This document shows positions 17,167 through 25,916 of a DNA stretch of 64,000 bases, in pieces. Below the pieces are notes generated by a model. The model worked only from the letters and a program-made list of their open reading frames with translations. It searched no databases and had not been told where the DNA came from. A program made the translations under genes and the position numbers. The stretch's first letter is position 1. Every line of letters begins with the position of its first letter. This DNA is from Brevibacterium casei CIP 102111 (GTDB taxonomy: Bacteria > Actinomycetota > Actinomycetes > Actinomycetales > Brevibacteriaceae), in assembly GCF_900169275.1 (NCBI RefSeq), contig NZ_FXZC01000003.1:124001-188000 (forward strand), written 5' to 3'.

Positions 17167-17963
17167 AGATGATTCAGAAAGAGATGCGGCTGCCTGACGG
17201 CGGACGCGTCGTCGTCGACGTCTACGCCGATCGGCCCCACACACGGGCGTCGGCGAGGACGCTCGTCGTCCTCCCCGGGGTGATGAGCGATTCCCATGCG
17301 TGGCGGAGGTTCGCCGCGGCGCTGCGGTCGTGGCCGGTCGTCGCGGTGATCAATCGTCGCGGGCGACCGCCGTCGACGCCGCTGCCCTCGCCGCATTCGA
17401 TCGCCGCCGAGGTGGCCGACCTCCACGCGGTCCTCGATGAGTTCGGGGCCCGGCAGGTCTTCGCGTGGAGCTTCGGCGGACTCGTCGCCCTCCACAGCGC
17501 GAACGAGCGCAGCCTCGACCACCTCATCGCCTACGAGCCCGTGATGGCACCGTTCGGTGCCCCTGCCCTGCCGTCACTCGAGCGCGCCCACGCTGCCGCA
17601 GACTGGGATGCATCCGTCGAGATCGTCAACCGCGACATCTCGGGATTCGACGATGAGCACATCGCCCGACTGCGCGCTGATCCTCGCGTATGGGAGAGAC
17701 TCCGCACCCTTGCTCGCCCCCTCTACCCCGAAGTCCTCGCAATCGGCACCGCCCCAGCGCCGGAGGAATTCGCCCAGCGGGCCGAGAGGATCGATGTCAT
17801 CGTCGGCGGGGACAACCTCGGCGAGGCACCCTACGGGACGACGGTGGACGATGTGCTCGCCCGCACGCCGCGTTCTCGAGTCCATACCCTGCCCAGTCAG
17901 GGGCACATGGCCCATCTCGAGGACCCGGACGGGCTCGCAGCCCTCGTCGACCGGCTCGCCTGA
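17160..17963 (+). CDS. alpha/beta-hydrolase fold protein under TetR control
   Basis: A 267-residue alpha/beta hydrolase with an intact triad: nucleophile in VFAWSFGGLVAL, acid in IDVIVGGDNLGEAP and histidine in LPSQGHMAHLEDPDGL, plus the oxyanion loop LVVLPGVMSDSHAWRR. It resembles small esterases, lactonases or haloperoxidase-like enzymes; the substrate is unknown. Several in-frame ATGs exist (17142, 17160, 17169, 17184). The one at 17160 is chosen because CATAAT lies exactly 6 nt upstream, and the 17142 start would lie inside the -10 region. The divergent TetR regulator is its likely repressor. It ends 3 nt from the convergent alarmone synthetase gene. Confidence 0.8.
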   Translation: MEQMIQKEMRLPDGGRVVVDVYADRPHTRASARTLVVLPGVMSDSHAWRRFAAALRSWPVVAVINRRGRPPSTPLPSPHSIAAEVADLHAVLDEFGARQVFAWSFGGLVALHSANERSLDHLIAYEPVMAPFGAPALPSLERAHAAADWDASVEIVNRDISGFDDEHIARLRADPRVWERLRTLARPLYPEVLAIGTAPAPEEFAQRAERIDVIVGGDNLGEAPYGTTVDDVLARTPRSRVHTLPSQGHMAHLEDPDGLAALVDRLA

Positions 17964-17966
17964 GCC

Positions 17967-18914
17967 TCAGCCGGCCTGGGATTCTCCCGTGTCCCCGGCG
18001 AGGGCGATGGGGATGTAGTAGAGGCCCTTGGAGTCCTCTTCGACGGTGGCGCGGAGGCGGTCGTCGACGGCGACGAAGTCGCTGACCTTGATCGTGCCCT
18101 TCTCACCGCTGAGCTCCCGGACGGCGAACGCGGGGATGAGTCCCTGTCGGCCAGCACTGTCGACGGCGAGGGCGTACTTCGGTCCGGTCGCGCGGACGCG
18201 GACATCGATGGCCGCACGCTCGACGACTGCGGCGATGAGGTCCGGCTCCGGTTCGGGATTCGTCAGGGCGGAGAGTTCGACTGCCAGGGTATCGGCCATC
18301 TCGTCGACGGTGGCGAGCATATTCGCCATCGCGCGGGCAAACTCGCCGTGGAGCTCACTGGGCTTCATCGCCGCGCCGGGCTTGTACATGTCCTCATGCG
18401 TGAGCTCGCCCCACGCGTCCTGGAGTCGGGTCTTCACCTGGATCTCGGCGAACACCGGCTCGCCGTGATCGCCGGGGATGCGCAGCGTGACATGGCAGGC
18501 CCGGTAGCCGCTGGGCTTGGGCCGGTCGACGTAGTTCTTCTCCTCGATGAGGACGAACGACCCCAGCTGTTCGGGGTCCCGCAGGGAGTCGAACATCATC
18601 TTCTGATCACGCGGGGATTTGCAGAGGACCTTGACGCCGACGATGTCCCTGATCTGGTCCTCGACGTCTTCCGCCGAGATGACCGTGATGTCCGGTTCGG
18701 CGGCGACCTTCTCAGCGAGCTTGGCCAGGGTCCGTGCCGGATCCTTGATCCGGTGACCGTCGACGTCGAGGCGGGAGATGTCCTTGTCCTTGAGCAGGCC
18801 CCGCTGCTGCTCCTTGAGCCAGGCCTTGATCCGCGTCGCCGTCGCCTCCCACACGTCGTACCGCTGGGCGTAGGCGGCATCGACGTGTCGACGGAGGTCG
18901 GAATCGGCGGTCAT
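17967..18914 (-). CDS. synthetase-only RelA/SpoT-domain protein with OB-like C-terminal domain
   Basis: A 315-residue protein with a RelA/SpoT nucleotidyl-transferase domain and no hydrolase (HD), TGS or ACT domain, like a small alarmone synthetase that would make (p)ppGpp. Motifs are IRDIVGVKVLCK at 88-99 (Lys95 where many synthetases have Arg), SGYRACHVTLRI at 135-146 and AEIQVKTRLQDAWGELTHED at 156-175. Residues about 236-305 form a beta-rich unit (IDVRVRATGPKYALAVDSAG, VAVDDRLRATVEED) that looks like an S1/OB fold, which would be unusual for this class. It lies 11 nt downstream of fprA on the same strand, so the two are probably co-transcribed. Confidence 0.8.
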   Translation of the reverse strand: MTADSDLRRHVDAAYAQRYDVWEATATRIKAWLKEQQRGLLKDKDISRLDVDGHRIKDPARTLAKLAEKVAAEPDITVISAEDVEDQIRDIVGVKVLCKSPRDQKMMFDSLRDPEQLGSFVLIEEKNYVDRPKPSGYRACHVTLRIPGDHGEPVFAEIQVKTRLQDAWGELTHEDMYKPGAAMKPSELHGEFARAMANMLATVDEMADTLAVELSALTNPEPEPDLIAAVVERAAIDVRVRATGPKYALAVDSAGRQGLIPAFAVRELSGEKGTIKVSDFVAVDDRLRATVEEDSKGLYYIPIALAGDTGESQAG

Positions 18915-18925
18915 GCGGGCACGGT

Positions 18926-20338
18926 TCAGTGACCGGAGACCGGCGCCGAGGCGGTTGCGGCGTGGTCGCGGGCGGCGGCGAGCATCCCCTCACGGGTGGC
19001 GATCTTCACCCGTTCACGGCCCTCGAGCGCTCCGGCGGCCCGTTCGGCGGCATCGAGGCGGTGGTAGCCCTGCCAGTCGACGAACTCGACGCCCTTGGAC
19101 TCCAGCAGTTCGACGATCGAGTCCTCGGCGGGAGCGACCGGCTCGGCCAGTACACCGGCGGCGCGGTCGGCGAGGATGTGAGTGATCGTCTCGAGGGCAT
19201 CACCCTTCGTGTGACCGATCAGGCCGACCGGGCCCCGCTTGATCCACCCGGTGCTGTAGACGCCGGCAACGACATCGGACTCGGCCGCCTCACTCTGATC
19301 CACGGCGTCGACGACGCGCCCCTCATGGTTCGGGATCACCCCGCGGCGGGGATCGAAGGGCAGCTGCGGCAGTGCTGAGCCGGCATAGCCGACGGCGCGG
19401 TAGACCGCCTGAACCGGCCAGTCCACGAACTCGCCCGTACCCCGGACGTTGCCCGTCCCGTCGAGCTCCTGACGCTCCGTGCGCAGACCTTCGACCTTCC
19501 CATCGCCGAGGATCTCCGCGGGGGCATGGAGGAAATGCAGATGCAGACGCCTGCTCGCACCGGTGGGTTCGCGCATCGTGAAATCGGTCAGCGTCTTCGC
19601 CACCTGCTTGACCTGATTCGATGACTCGATCGCCTCCATCGACCCCTCATCGAACTCGAAGTCCTCCGGATAGACGATGACATCGACGTCGGCGACATGG
19701 CCCAGCTCCCGCAGCTCGAGCGGGGTGAACTTCGCCTGCGCGGGGCCCCTGCGCCCGAAGACATGGACGTCGGTGACCTTCGAGGACTTCAGACCCTCAT
19801 ACACATGATCCGGGATCTCCGTGACATGCATGTCATCGGCCTGCTTGGCAAGCACGCGAGCGACGTCGAGTGCGACGTTGCCGTTGCCGATCACCGCGAC
19901 CTGCTCAGCCTCGAGCGGCCAGGACTGGCTCACATCGGGGTGCGCGTCGTACCAGTTGACGAAGTCCGCGGCACCGTAGGAACCGGGGAGGTCGACGCCA
20001 GGGATGTCCAGCGAGGCATCGACGAAGCAGCCGGTGGAGAAGATCACGGCATCGTAGCGATCGGTGAGCTCGTCCAGGGTGATGTCGACTCCGTAGTCGA
20101 CGTTGGAGAACATCCGGATGTCTCCCCGGTCGAGGACCTTGATCAGGGCGTTGATGATGCCCTTGATCCGCGGATGATCCGGAGCCACACCGTAGCGGAC
20201 CAGACCGAACGGGGTGGGGAGTCGCTCGAAGAGATCGATGCTGACCTCGAAATCACGCTCAGCCTTCGTCAACAGATCAGCCGCATAGATCCCAGCGGGA
20301 CCGGCACCGACAATAGCCACACGGAAAGGACGGGTCAT
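18926..20338 (-). CDS. fprA: ferredoxin/adrenodoxin-NADP reductase FprA
   Basis: A 470-residue FAD enzyme of the adrenodoxin-reductase type that passes electrons between NADPH and ferredoxins. The FAD site is [17 protein letters not shown], followed by TPFGLVRYGVAPDHP. The NADP site is VAVIGNGNVALDVARVL with FGRRGPAQAKFT, and the conserved GWIKRGPVGLIGHTKGDA closes the FAD domain. A C-terminal stretch of about 80 residues (EFVDWQGYHRLDAAE) is also typical. The ATG at 20338 follows AGAGG by 7 nt; a GTG 6 nt upstream is too close to it. The alarmone synthetase gene follows on the same strand. Confidence 0.93.
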   Translation of the reverse strand: MTRPFRVAIVGAGPAGIYAADLLTKAERDFEVSIDLFERLPTPFGLVRYGVAPDHPRIKGIINALIKVLDRGDIRMFSNVDYGVDITLDELTDRYDAVIFSTGCFVDASLDIPGVDLPGSYGAADFVNWYDAHPDVSQSWPLEAEQVAVIGNGNVALDVARVLAKQADDMHVTEIPDHVYEGLKSSKVTDVHVFGRRGPAQAKFTPLELRELGHVADVDVIVYPEDFEFDEGSMEAIESSNQVKQVAKTLTDFTMREPTGASRRLHLHFLHAPAEILGDGKVEGLRTERQELDGTGNVRGTGEFVDWPVQAVYRAVGYAGSALPQLPFDPRRGVIPNHEGRVVDAVDQSEAAESDVVAGVYSTGWIKRGPVGLIGHTKGDALETITHILADRAAGVLAEPVAPAEDSIVELLESKGVEFVDWQGYHRLDAAERAAGALEGRERVKIATREGMLAAARDHAATASAPVSGH

Positions 20339-20490
20339 TCTCACACCTCTCTAGACAATCGAGGTCAATTCTATCGCCGATGTAGGTATCCCTAACACAG
20401 ACGTGACGAAACTCGCACCGGCCCGTCAGTCCCAATGAGCGCTCTGCGTCCCGCGTGGCAGACCACTCCCACAGTTTGCTGGGAGAACCC

Positions 20491-20496
20491 TAGACT
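20491..20496 (+). promoter_or_regulatory. -10 box of a leaderless promoter (rarD)
   Basis: TAGACT lies exactly 6 nt before the GTG start at 20503. Confidence 0.5.
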
Positions 20497-20502
20497 CTCC
20501 TT

Positions 20503-21426
20503 GTGAACACTGTTGCCGCCCCTGACGAGAGCGCGTTCCGTCGCCTCGGCCTCATCTACGGAACGTCCGCCTACCTGCTCTGGGGTCTCCTCCCCCTGCT
20601 CTTCGCCGCGGCGGCACCAACCGGCGCTCTCGAACTCGTCGCGCACCGCGTGATCTGGGCGCTCGTGTTCTGCACGATCCTCCTCGTATTCGCCCGCGGC
20701 TTCGCGCGCACCTGGCAGGTCGTGCGGTCAGGTCGGACGTTCTGGCTGCTCGCCCTGGCGGCCGTGCTCATCGCAATCAACTGGACGACGTTCATCTACG
20801 GCATCGACACCGGCCACCTCGTCGAGATCTCCCTCGGCTACTACCTCAACCCGCTCATCTCGATCGGCCTCGGCGTCGTCTTCCTGGGTGAGCGGCTGCG
20901 GCCCCTGCAGTGGGCTGCCGTGGGCTTCGGTCTCGTCGCCGTCATCGTCGTCGGCCTCGGACTCGGCCGCTTCCCCTACCTCGCGTTCTCCGTGGCGCTC
21001 TCGTTCGGGTTCTACGGGCTGGTGAAGAACAAGGTCGGCGCGAAGGTCGGGGCGCTCGAGGGGATGACGGTCGAGACCGCGATCCTCGCGGTGCCCAGCC
21101 TCGCCTGGCTGGCTTGGCTGGGCTCGCAGGGGGCGCAGACGTTCACCGGGTTCGGTCCGCTCCACGTCATCATCGTCCTCGCGACTGGACCGGTGACGGC
21201 CATTCCGCTCATCCTCTTCGGCGCTGCCGCCAGGCGGATTCCCCTGTCGTGGATCGGGATGCTCCAATACATCGCCCCGACGCTCCAGTTCATCATCGGC
21301 GTCACCGTCCTCGGCGAGGCGATGTCGACGACCCGGTGGATCGGATTCCTCATCATCTGGATCGCCGTCATCCTCCTGTGCACGGACATGGTCCGCCACA
21401 GCCGAAGGCCGCTGACGTCGGAGTGA
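20503..21426 (+). CDS. rarD: RarD-type EamA-family permease
   Basis: A 307-residue drug/metabolite-transporter superfamily protein with about ten transmembrane helices in two EamA repeats. The RarD signature is clear: GLIYGTSAYLLWGLLPLLF at the N-terminus, LELVAHRVIWALVF, NWTTFIYGIDTGHLVEISLG then YYLNPLISIGLGVVFLGERL, and LQYIAPTLQFIIGV near the end. The substrate of this family is not established. It starts with GTG and no ribosome binding site; TAGACT 6 nt upstream suggests a leaderless mRNA. Confidence 0.93.
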   Translation: MNTVAAPDESAFRRLGLIYGTSAYLLWGLLPLLFAAAAPTGALELVAHRVIWALVFCTILLVFARGFARTWQVVRSGRTFWLLALAAVLIAINWTTFIYGIDTGHLVEISLGYYLNPLISIGLGVVFLGERLRPLQWAAVGFGLVAVIVVGLGLGRFPYLAFSVALSFGFYGLVKNKVGAKVGALEGMTVETAILAVPSLAWLAWLGSQGAQTFTGFGPLHVIIVLATGPVTAIPLILFGAAARRIPLSWIGMLQYIAPTLQFIIGVTVLGEAMSTTRWIGFLIIWIAVILLCTDMVRHSRRPLTSE

Positions 21427-21451
21427 GCCCTTGACCTACATCTCACTTCCG

Positions 21452-21477
21452 TGGTTAGTTAGTTAAGTAACTAACCA
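21452..21477. promoter_or_regulatory. YtrA-type operator, 10-bp perfect arms
   Basis: TGGTTAGTTA (21452-21461) and TAACTAACCA (21468-21477) are perfect reverse complements around GTTAAG. It lies 22 nt before the regulator start and 16 nt downstream of a TTGACC -35-like box (21431-21436), so binding would block the promoter. Confidence 0.8.
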
Positions 21478-21498
21478 GTCCACAGGGAGCGTCAGGTG

Positions 21499-21876
21499 AT
21501 GGATGAAGGCAAGCCGCTGTTCACGCAGATCGCCGAACGGGTCGAGGATTCGATCATCAACGGCAGCCTTCCCGAGCTCTCACGAGCGCCGTCGACGAAC
21601 GAACTCGCCTCGTTCTACTCCATCAACCCTGCGACAGCGGCGAAGGGTGTCAACCTCCTCGTGGCGAAGAACGTCATCGAGAAGAGACGAGGGATCGGAA
21701 TGTTCGTCACCGAGGGGGCTCGCGACATCCTCATCGCCGAACGTCGAGCGGCGTTCTCCGACCGGTTCATCGCCCCGCTCATCGCAGAAGCCGCCACGCT
21801 CGGGCTCAGTCCCGACGACCTCACCCAGCTCATCGTCGAACGCGCCGGTGAGCTGACCAGTCCCCACACCGGCTGA
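21499..21876 (+). CDS. GntR-family regulator, YtrA subfamily
   Basis: A 125-residue regulator consisting of a winged helix-turn-helix (LFTQIAERVEDSIINGSLPE, SRAPSTNELASFYSINPATAAKGVN, EKRRGIGMFVTEGA) plus a short two-helix dimerisation tail, the size and layout of the YtrA subfamily. Such proteins usually repress an adjacent ABC transporter operon, here the two genes that follow. GGGAG precedes the overlapping GTG/ATG start pair; ATG is chosen. A 26-bp palindrome upstream is the probable self-regulating operator. Confidence 0.9.
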   Translation: MDEGKPLFTQIAERVEDSIINGSLPELSRAPSTNELASFYSINPATAAKGVNLLVAKNVIEKRRGIGMFVTEGARDILIAERRAAFSDRFIAPLIAEAATLGLSPDDLTQLIVERAGELTSPHTG

Positions 21877-21915
21877 ACCGCCCCCACCTCGCCACCCCGA
21901 CCGAAGGGAAGGACC

Positions 21916-22833
21916 ATGAGCACCGTCATCGAGGTCTCCGACCTCACCAAGGCCTACAGGACGACGACCGCGCTCGACGACGTGAGCCTGACGATCGAGG
22001 AGGGAACGATCACCGGGCTGCTCGGCCGCAACGGGGCCGGCAAGACCACCTTGATGTCGATCCTCACCGCCCAGAACTTCCCTACCCGCGGCACCGTACG
22101 CGTCTTCGGGGCAGATCCCTGCGAGAACTCCCGTGTGCTCTCACGGATGTGCTTCATCCGCGAGAACCAGCGCTACCCCGACGATGCCACGGCCCGGCAC
22201 GCGATCTCGACTGCACGCCTCTTCTTCCCCCGCTGGGATGAGGAGCTGGCAGCCGACCTCGTCGACGAGTTCCGGCTGCCGCTGAAGACCGCGATCAAGA
22301 AGCTCTCGCGAGGACAGCAGTCAGCGATCGGAGTCATCATCGGTCTCGCTTCGAGGGCGGAGGTGACGTTCTTCGACGAGCCCTACCTCGGCTTCGACGC
22401 CGTCGCCCGCCAGCTCTTCTACGACCGGCTCATCGCCGACTACGCGGAGGTTCCCCGCACCATCGTGCTCTCCAGCCACCTCATCGACGAAGTCGCCGAC
22501 CTCCTCGAGAACGTCATCGTCCTCGACCAGGGACGGATCATCATGGACGAGCCGACGGAGACCGCGCGGGCGCGAGCGTTCACCATCGTGGGACCCGCCG
22601 AGGCAGCCGACTTCCTCACCGTCGGCCGTGAGGTCATCCACCGCGAAACTCTGGGGCGGGTCGCCTCGGTGACCGTCCTCGGCACTCTCAGCCCCGAGGA
22701 TCGGGAGTTCATCGCCCGCGAGGGCCTCGATCTCACCCCGGTCTCGCTGCAGCAGCTCATCGTCCGCCGTACCGCCAGCGAGGATGCCGTCCAGCCACCC
22801 CTCGACCAAGAGATCAGGAGCCGATTGCCATGA
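21916..22833 (+). CDS. ABC transporter ATP-binding protein (YtrB-like)
   Basis: A 305-residue ATPase. It has Walker A GRNGAGKTT, a degenerate ABC signature LSRGQQS in place of LSGGQ, Walker B VTFFDEPYLGFD and the H-loop VLSSHLIDEVADLL. The last 80 residues form a regulatory extension (FTIVGPAEAADFLTVGREVI onward). It is the second gene of a regulator-ATPase-permease operon; the substrate is unknown, though relatives act in antibiotic or cell-envelope stress. GAAGGG precedes the ATG. The permease start overlaps its stop by 4 nt (ATGA). Confidence 0.9.
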   Translation: MSTVIEVSDLTKAYRTTTALDDVSLTIEEGTITGLLGRNGAGKTTLMSILTAQNFPTRGTVRVFGADPCENSRVLSRMCFIRENQRYPDDATARHAISTARLFFPRWDEELAADLVDEFRLPLKTAIKKLSRGQQSAIGVIIGLASRAEVTFFDEPYLGFDAVARQLFYDRLIADYAEVPRTIVLSSHLIDEVADLLENVIVLDQGRIIMDEPTETARARAFTIVGPAEAADFLTVGREVIHRETLGRVASVTVLGTLSPEDREFIAREGLDLTPVSLQQLIVRRTASEDAVQPPLDQEIRSRLP

Positions 22834-23570
22834 CCGCCACCCTCGACAGCGCACCGAGCACCGCGTCCTCACGGGGCAGCAGACTCATCAACGCCGTCCG
22901 CCTGCAGTTCGTCAACCCCCAGACATTCGTCTGGGTGCCCCTCGTCGTCCTCGCCGGCGCGTGGGCACTGACCTTGGTCATCCACCTCATCATCGCCGGC
23001 GGCGGAGGTGAGGCCACGATGTACAGTGGGGGCTCGCAGGCACCGCTGTGGTACTTCGCCGTCGTCGGCGTCCAGGCGATGACTCTGACCTTCTACTTCT
23101 CGCAGGCGATGACGCTGACCCGCCGTGAGTTCTACCTCGGTGCGCTCATCGCCGCCGCGATGAGCGCCCTGGGCATCGCGATCGTCTTCGTCCTGCTCGG
23201 GCTCGTCGAGCAGGCGACGAACGGCTACGGACTGGGCGGCCACTTCGCTTACCTGCCGTGGCTGTGGGAAGAAGGACCCATGGCTGCGGGGCTGTCGTTC
23301 TTCGTCCTCACGATGCTCGCGTTCATCCTGGGATTCTGGTTCGCGATCGTCTTCAAACGCTTCGGGACGATGGCGCTCACCCTCATCCTCTTCGCCCTCG
23401 GCTTCGCCATCCTCGGCATCATCGCCATCATCACCGTCAATCGGGCGTGGCTGCAGGTGTGGGCGTGGTTCGCCGAGACCGGCAGCGTGGAACTCACCAT
23501 GTGGGTCGCCCTATGCGGAGCTGTCTTCGCTCTCGGCTCCTACCTCACCCTTCGCCGGATGACGATCTAG
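22830..23570 (+). CDS. ABC transporter membrane subunit
   Basis: A 246-residue integral membrane protein with about six helices (first VWVPLVVLAGAWALTLVIHL, last MWVALCGAVFALGSYLTL) after a short hydrophilic N-terminus. There is no conserved domain signature beyond ABC-2-type hydrophobicity. It is translationally coupled to the ATPase by an ATGA overlap and completes the YtrA-regulated transporter. It ends 8 nt from the convergent polyprenyl synthase gene. Confidence 0.82.
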   Translation: MTATLDSAPSTASSRGSRLINAVRLQFVNPQTFVWVPLVVLAGAWALTLVIHLIIAGGGGEATMYSGGSQAPLWYFAVVGVQAMTLTFYFSQAMTLTRREFYLGALIAAAMSALGIAIVFVLLGLVEQATNGYGLGGHFAYLPWLWEEGPMAAGLSFFVLTMLAFILGFWFAIVFKRFGTMALTLILFALGFAILGIIAIITVNRAWLQVWAWFAETGSVELTMWVALCGAVFALGSYLTLRRMTI

Positions 23571-23578
23571 GGCGCAGA

Positions 23579-24622
23579 TCAGCGCGAGCGCGAGACCACG
23601 GAATCGGCGAACTCGAACAGGGACTCCTTGACGATGCCCTCCGGCAGCGGCGCGAGAGCCTCCTTCGCCGATTCCGCCCAGCGCACCGCCTCGGCGCGGG
23701 CGGCCTCGGTGACCGGATGCGCGGCCAGCGCGGCCCGTGCCTTCTCGAGGGCGGCATCCGAGCTGAGGTCGGCGTCGAGGAGTTCGGCGACCCGAGCCGC
23801 CTCGGCGTCCCCATCGGCAGCTGCGGCACGGACGTAGAGCACGGGCAGAGTGGGCACGCGTTCGCGCAGGTCGGTGCCCGGGGTCTTCCCGGACTGGCTG
23901 CCCGTCGTCGTGAGGTCGATGATGTCATCGGCGAGCTGGAAGGCCACACCGACGCGCTCACCGAAGATCCGCACGGGATCGACGAGCGCCGGATCGGCGC
24001 CGGAGAACATCGCCCCGAACTGCGCAGAGGCGGCGATGAGCGACCCCGTCTTGTCGGCGAGGACGTCGATGTAGTGCCCGATCGGATCCTCATCGGGGGT
24101 GGGCCCGGCGAACTCGGCGAGCTGGCCGAGGACGAGGCGCTCGAACGTCTCCGACTCGATCTTCACAGCCTCCGGACCGAGGCCCGCGGTGACGAGCGAG
24201 GCCTTCGAGAAGAGGAGGTCCCCAGTGAGGATGGCCACGGAGTTGCCCCACACCTCGTGAGCGGCGGGTGCGCCCCGGCGCACGGGAGCGTCGTCCATGA
24301 CGTCGTCGTGGTAGAGGGAGGCGAGGTGGATGAGCTCGACGGCGACCGCTGCCTCGATGACCTCGTCGCAGTGAGGTTCGCCGAGGCGGGCGGTGAGCAG
24401 CACGAGGTTCGGACGGGCCCGTTTCCCGCCGGCGGCGAGCAGGTGCTTCGACGCGGTGTCGGGAAGCTTCCTGGTCTGATCCGTGACCTCGTAGAGGCGG
24501 CGTTCGACGGTTTCGAGCTGAGTCGAGATGTCGGCCGCGAGCTGGGCGTCGGCGCCGATGAACGTCACCGGGGAGGCTAGGTGGCTCATGTCCTCGTCAT
24601 TCATAGTCACTGGGTCAGGCAT
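23579..24622 (-). CDS. polyprenyl diphosphate synthase for the menaquinone side chain
   Basis: A 347-residue trans-isoprenyl diphosphate synthase that extends allylic diphosphates with IPP. It has the GKRARPNLVLL substrate-binding motif, the first aspartate-rich motif in LYHDDVMDDAPVRRG, the second in FQLADDIIDLT and a KTGSLIAASAQFGA stretch. Location beside menG and menF argues for the octaprenyl-type chain of menaquinone. It is the last gene of the menG-reductase-synthase unit; ATGCCTGA overlaps the upstream stop. A downstream ATG at 24604 is an alternative start. Confidence 0.9.
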   Translation of the reverse strand: MPDPVTMNDEDMSHLASPVTFIGADAQLAADISTQLETVERRLYEVTDQTRKLPDTASKHLLAAGGKRARPNLVLLTARLGEPHCDEVIEAAVAVELIHLASLYHDDVMDDAPVRRGAPAAHEVWGNSVAILTGDLLFSKASLVTAGLGPEAVKIESETFERLVLGQLAEFAGPTPDEDPIGHYIDVLADKTGSLIAASAQFGAMFSGADPALVDPVRIFGERVGVAFQLADDIIDLTTTGSQSGKTPGTDLRERVPTLPVLYVRAAAADGDAEAARVAELLDADLSSDAALEKARAALAAHPVTEAARAEAVRWAESAKEALAPLPEGIVKESLFEFADSVVSRSR

Positions 24623-25916
24623 TGCTCGTGGCCGGGACGATCCGGGTGAGTCCTGCGATCACCCGATCGATGAGATCGGCCTCGGACATCGTGGGGTCGC
24701 GGTAGAGGTTCGCCAGCAGTCGGACGACGAACTCCATCACAACATCAACACCCATACCGTACTTGATTCCGAAGTGCATCAGTGACGGGTGGCCGATGAT
24801 CGCAGAGAATACTCGGCCCAGGGTGAAGTAACGCCCGAGCGAATCCCCGACGAGCGCAGGGTATTCGGCGAGCCTCTCCCGCATGATCGACTCCGGATAC
24901 CGGGCGTAGGTGGAGATCACCTCGGCGGCCAGGCGAGCGGACTCGAGGGCGTAGTCGATGCCCTCACCGTTGAACGGGTTGACCATGCCCCCGGAGTCGC
25001 CGATGAGGAGGAGGCCACGATGGAAGTGCGGGGTGCGGTTGAACGCCATCGGCAGTGCCGCGGACTTGATCGGGCCGATCTCCGTCGACGCGTCGATCCC
25101 CCACTCCTCGCCCATGTCGGCGATCCACTCCCGCATCACGGCCCGCAGGTCGACGGAGCCGAACTGGGGTGAGGAGTCGAGGAGGCCGGCGCCGATGTTG
25201 ATCGTCCCGTCGCCCATGGGGAAGAGCCAGCCGTAGCCGGGCAGGACCTCGGACTCGCCTGCCGGGTTCGTCGAGCGCATCTCGACCCAACTCTCGATGT
25301 ACTCGTCGGCATGCCTCGGCGAGGAATGGTAGGCGCGCACGGCCACCCCCATCGGGCGGTCGTCGCGCTTCTCCAGACCCATGGCCACGGCGAGACGGGA
25401 GGAGACGCCATCGGCGGCGACGACGATTGGGGCGCGGAAGTGCGCGTCGGGGCCGACCCGGCGGCCCCGGTGGTCGGTGCCGGTGGCGTGGACTCCGCGG
25501 ACCCAGCCGTCCTCGCCGATGTCGGGACTCAGCGCTTTGACCTGTTCGAAGAGTCTGGCCCCGCTGCGCTGCGCATGCCGCGCGAAGGCTTCGTCCATGC
25601 CCATCCGGGGTCGGGTCAGACCGTAGTTCGGGGTGCCGTCGATGTCGGGCCAGTCGATCTCGAGGCGGTGGCCGCCGCCGATGAGGCGCAGTCCCCGATT
25701 GCGATGCCAGCCCTCGGATTCGGGAGTCTCGAGACCGAGGTACCCGACCTCCTTGACCGCGCGCGGGGTGAGGGCGTCGCCGCAGATCTTGTCGCGCGGG
25801 AAACCGGACTTCTCGAGGATGACGACGTCATGGCCGGCCTGGGCGAGGTACGCTCCGAGCGCCGATCCGGCGGGACCGGCCCCGACGATGACGACGTCGG
25901 CGTCGAACTCGTTCAC
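24615..25916 (-). CDS. geranylgeranyl-reductase family flavoprotein, probable menaquinone reductase (MenJ-like)
   Basis: A 433-residue FAD-dependent oxidoreductase. The dinucleotide site is [18 protein letters not shown], followed by [15 protein letters not shown], typical of the geranylgeranyl reductase family, and a second FAD motif [20 protein letters not shown]. In Mycobacterium the related MenJ saturates one isoprene unit of menaquinone; the position between menG and the prenyl synthase supports the same role and partly saturated MK. The frame continues upstream through menG, but the GTG at 25916 is chosen: it overlaps the menG stop as GTGA and starts at the FAD motif. Confidence 0.85.
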   Translation of the reverse strand: MNEFDADVVIVGAGPAGSALGAYLAQAGHDVVILEKSGFPRDKICGDALTPRAVKEVGYLGLETPESEGWHRNRGLRLIGGGHRLEIDWPDIDGTPNYGLTRPRMGMDEAFARHAQRSGARLFEQVKALSPDIGEDGWVRGVHATGTDHRGRRVGPDAHFRAPIVVAADGVSSRLAVAMGLEKRDDRPMGVAVRAYHSSPRHADEYIESWVEMRSTNPAGESEVLPGYGWLFPMGDGTINIGAGLLDSSPQFGSVDLRAVMREWIADMGEEWGIDASTEIGPIKSAALPMAFNRTPHFHRGLLLIGDSGGMVNPFNGEGIDYALESARLAAEVISTYARYPESIMRERLAEYPALVGDSLGRYFTLGRVFSAIIGHPSLMHFGIKYGMGVDVVMEFVVRLLANLYRDPTMSEADLIDRVIAGLTRIVPATSNA

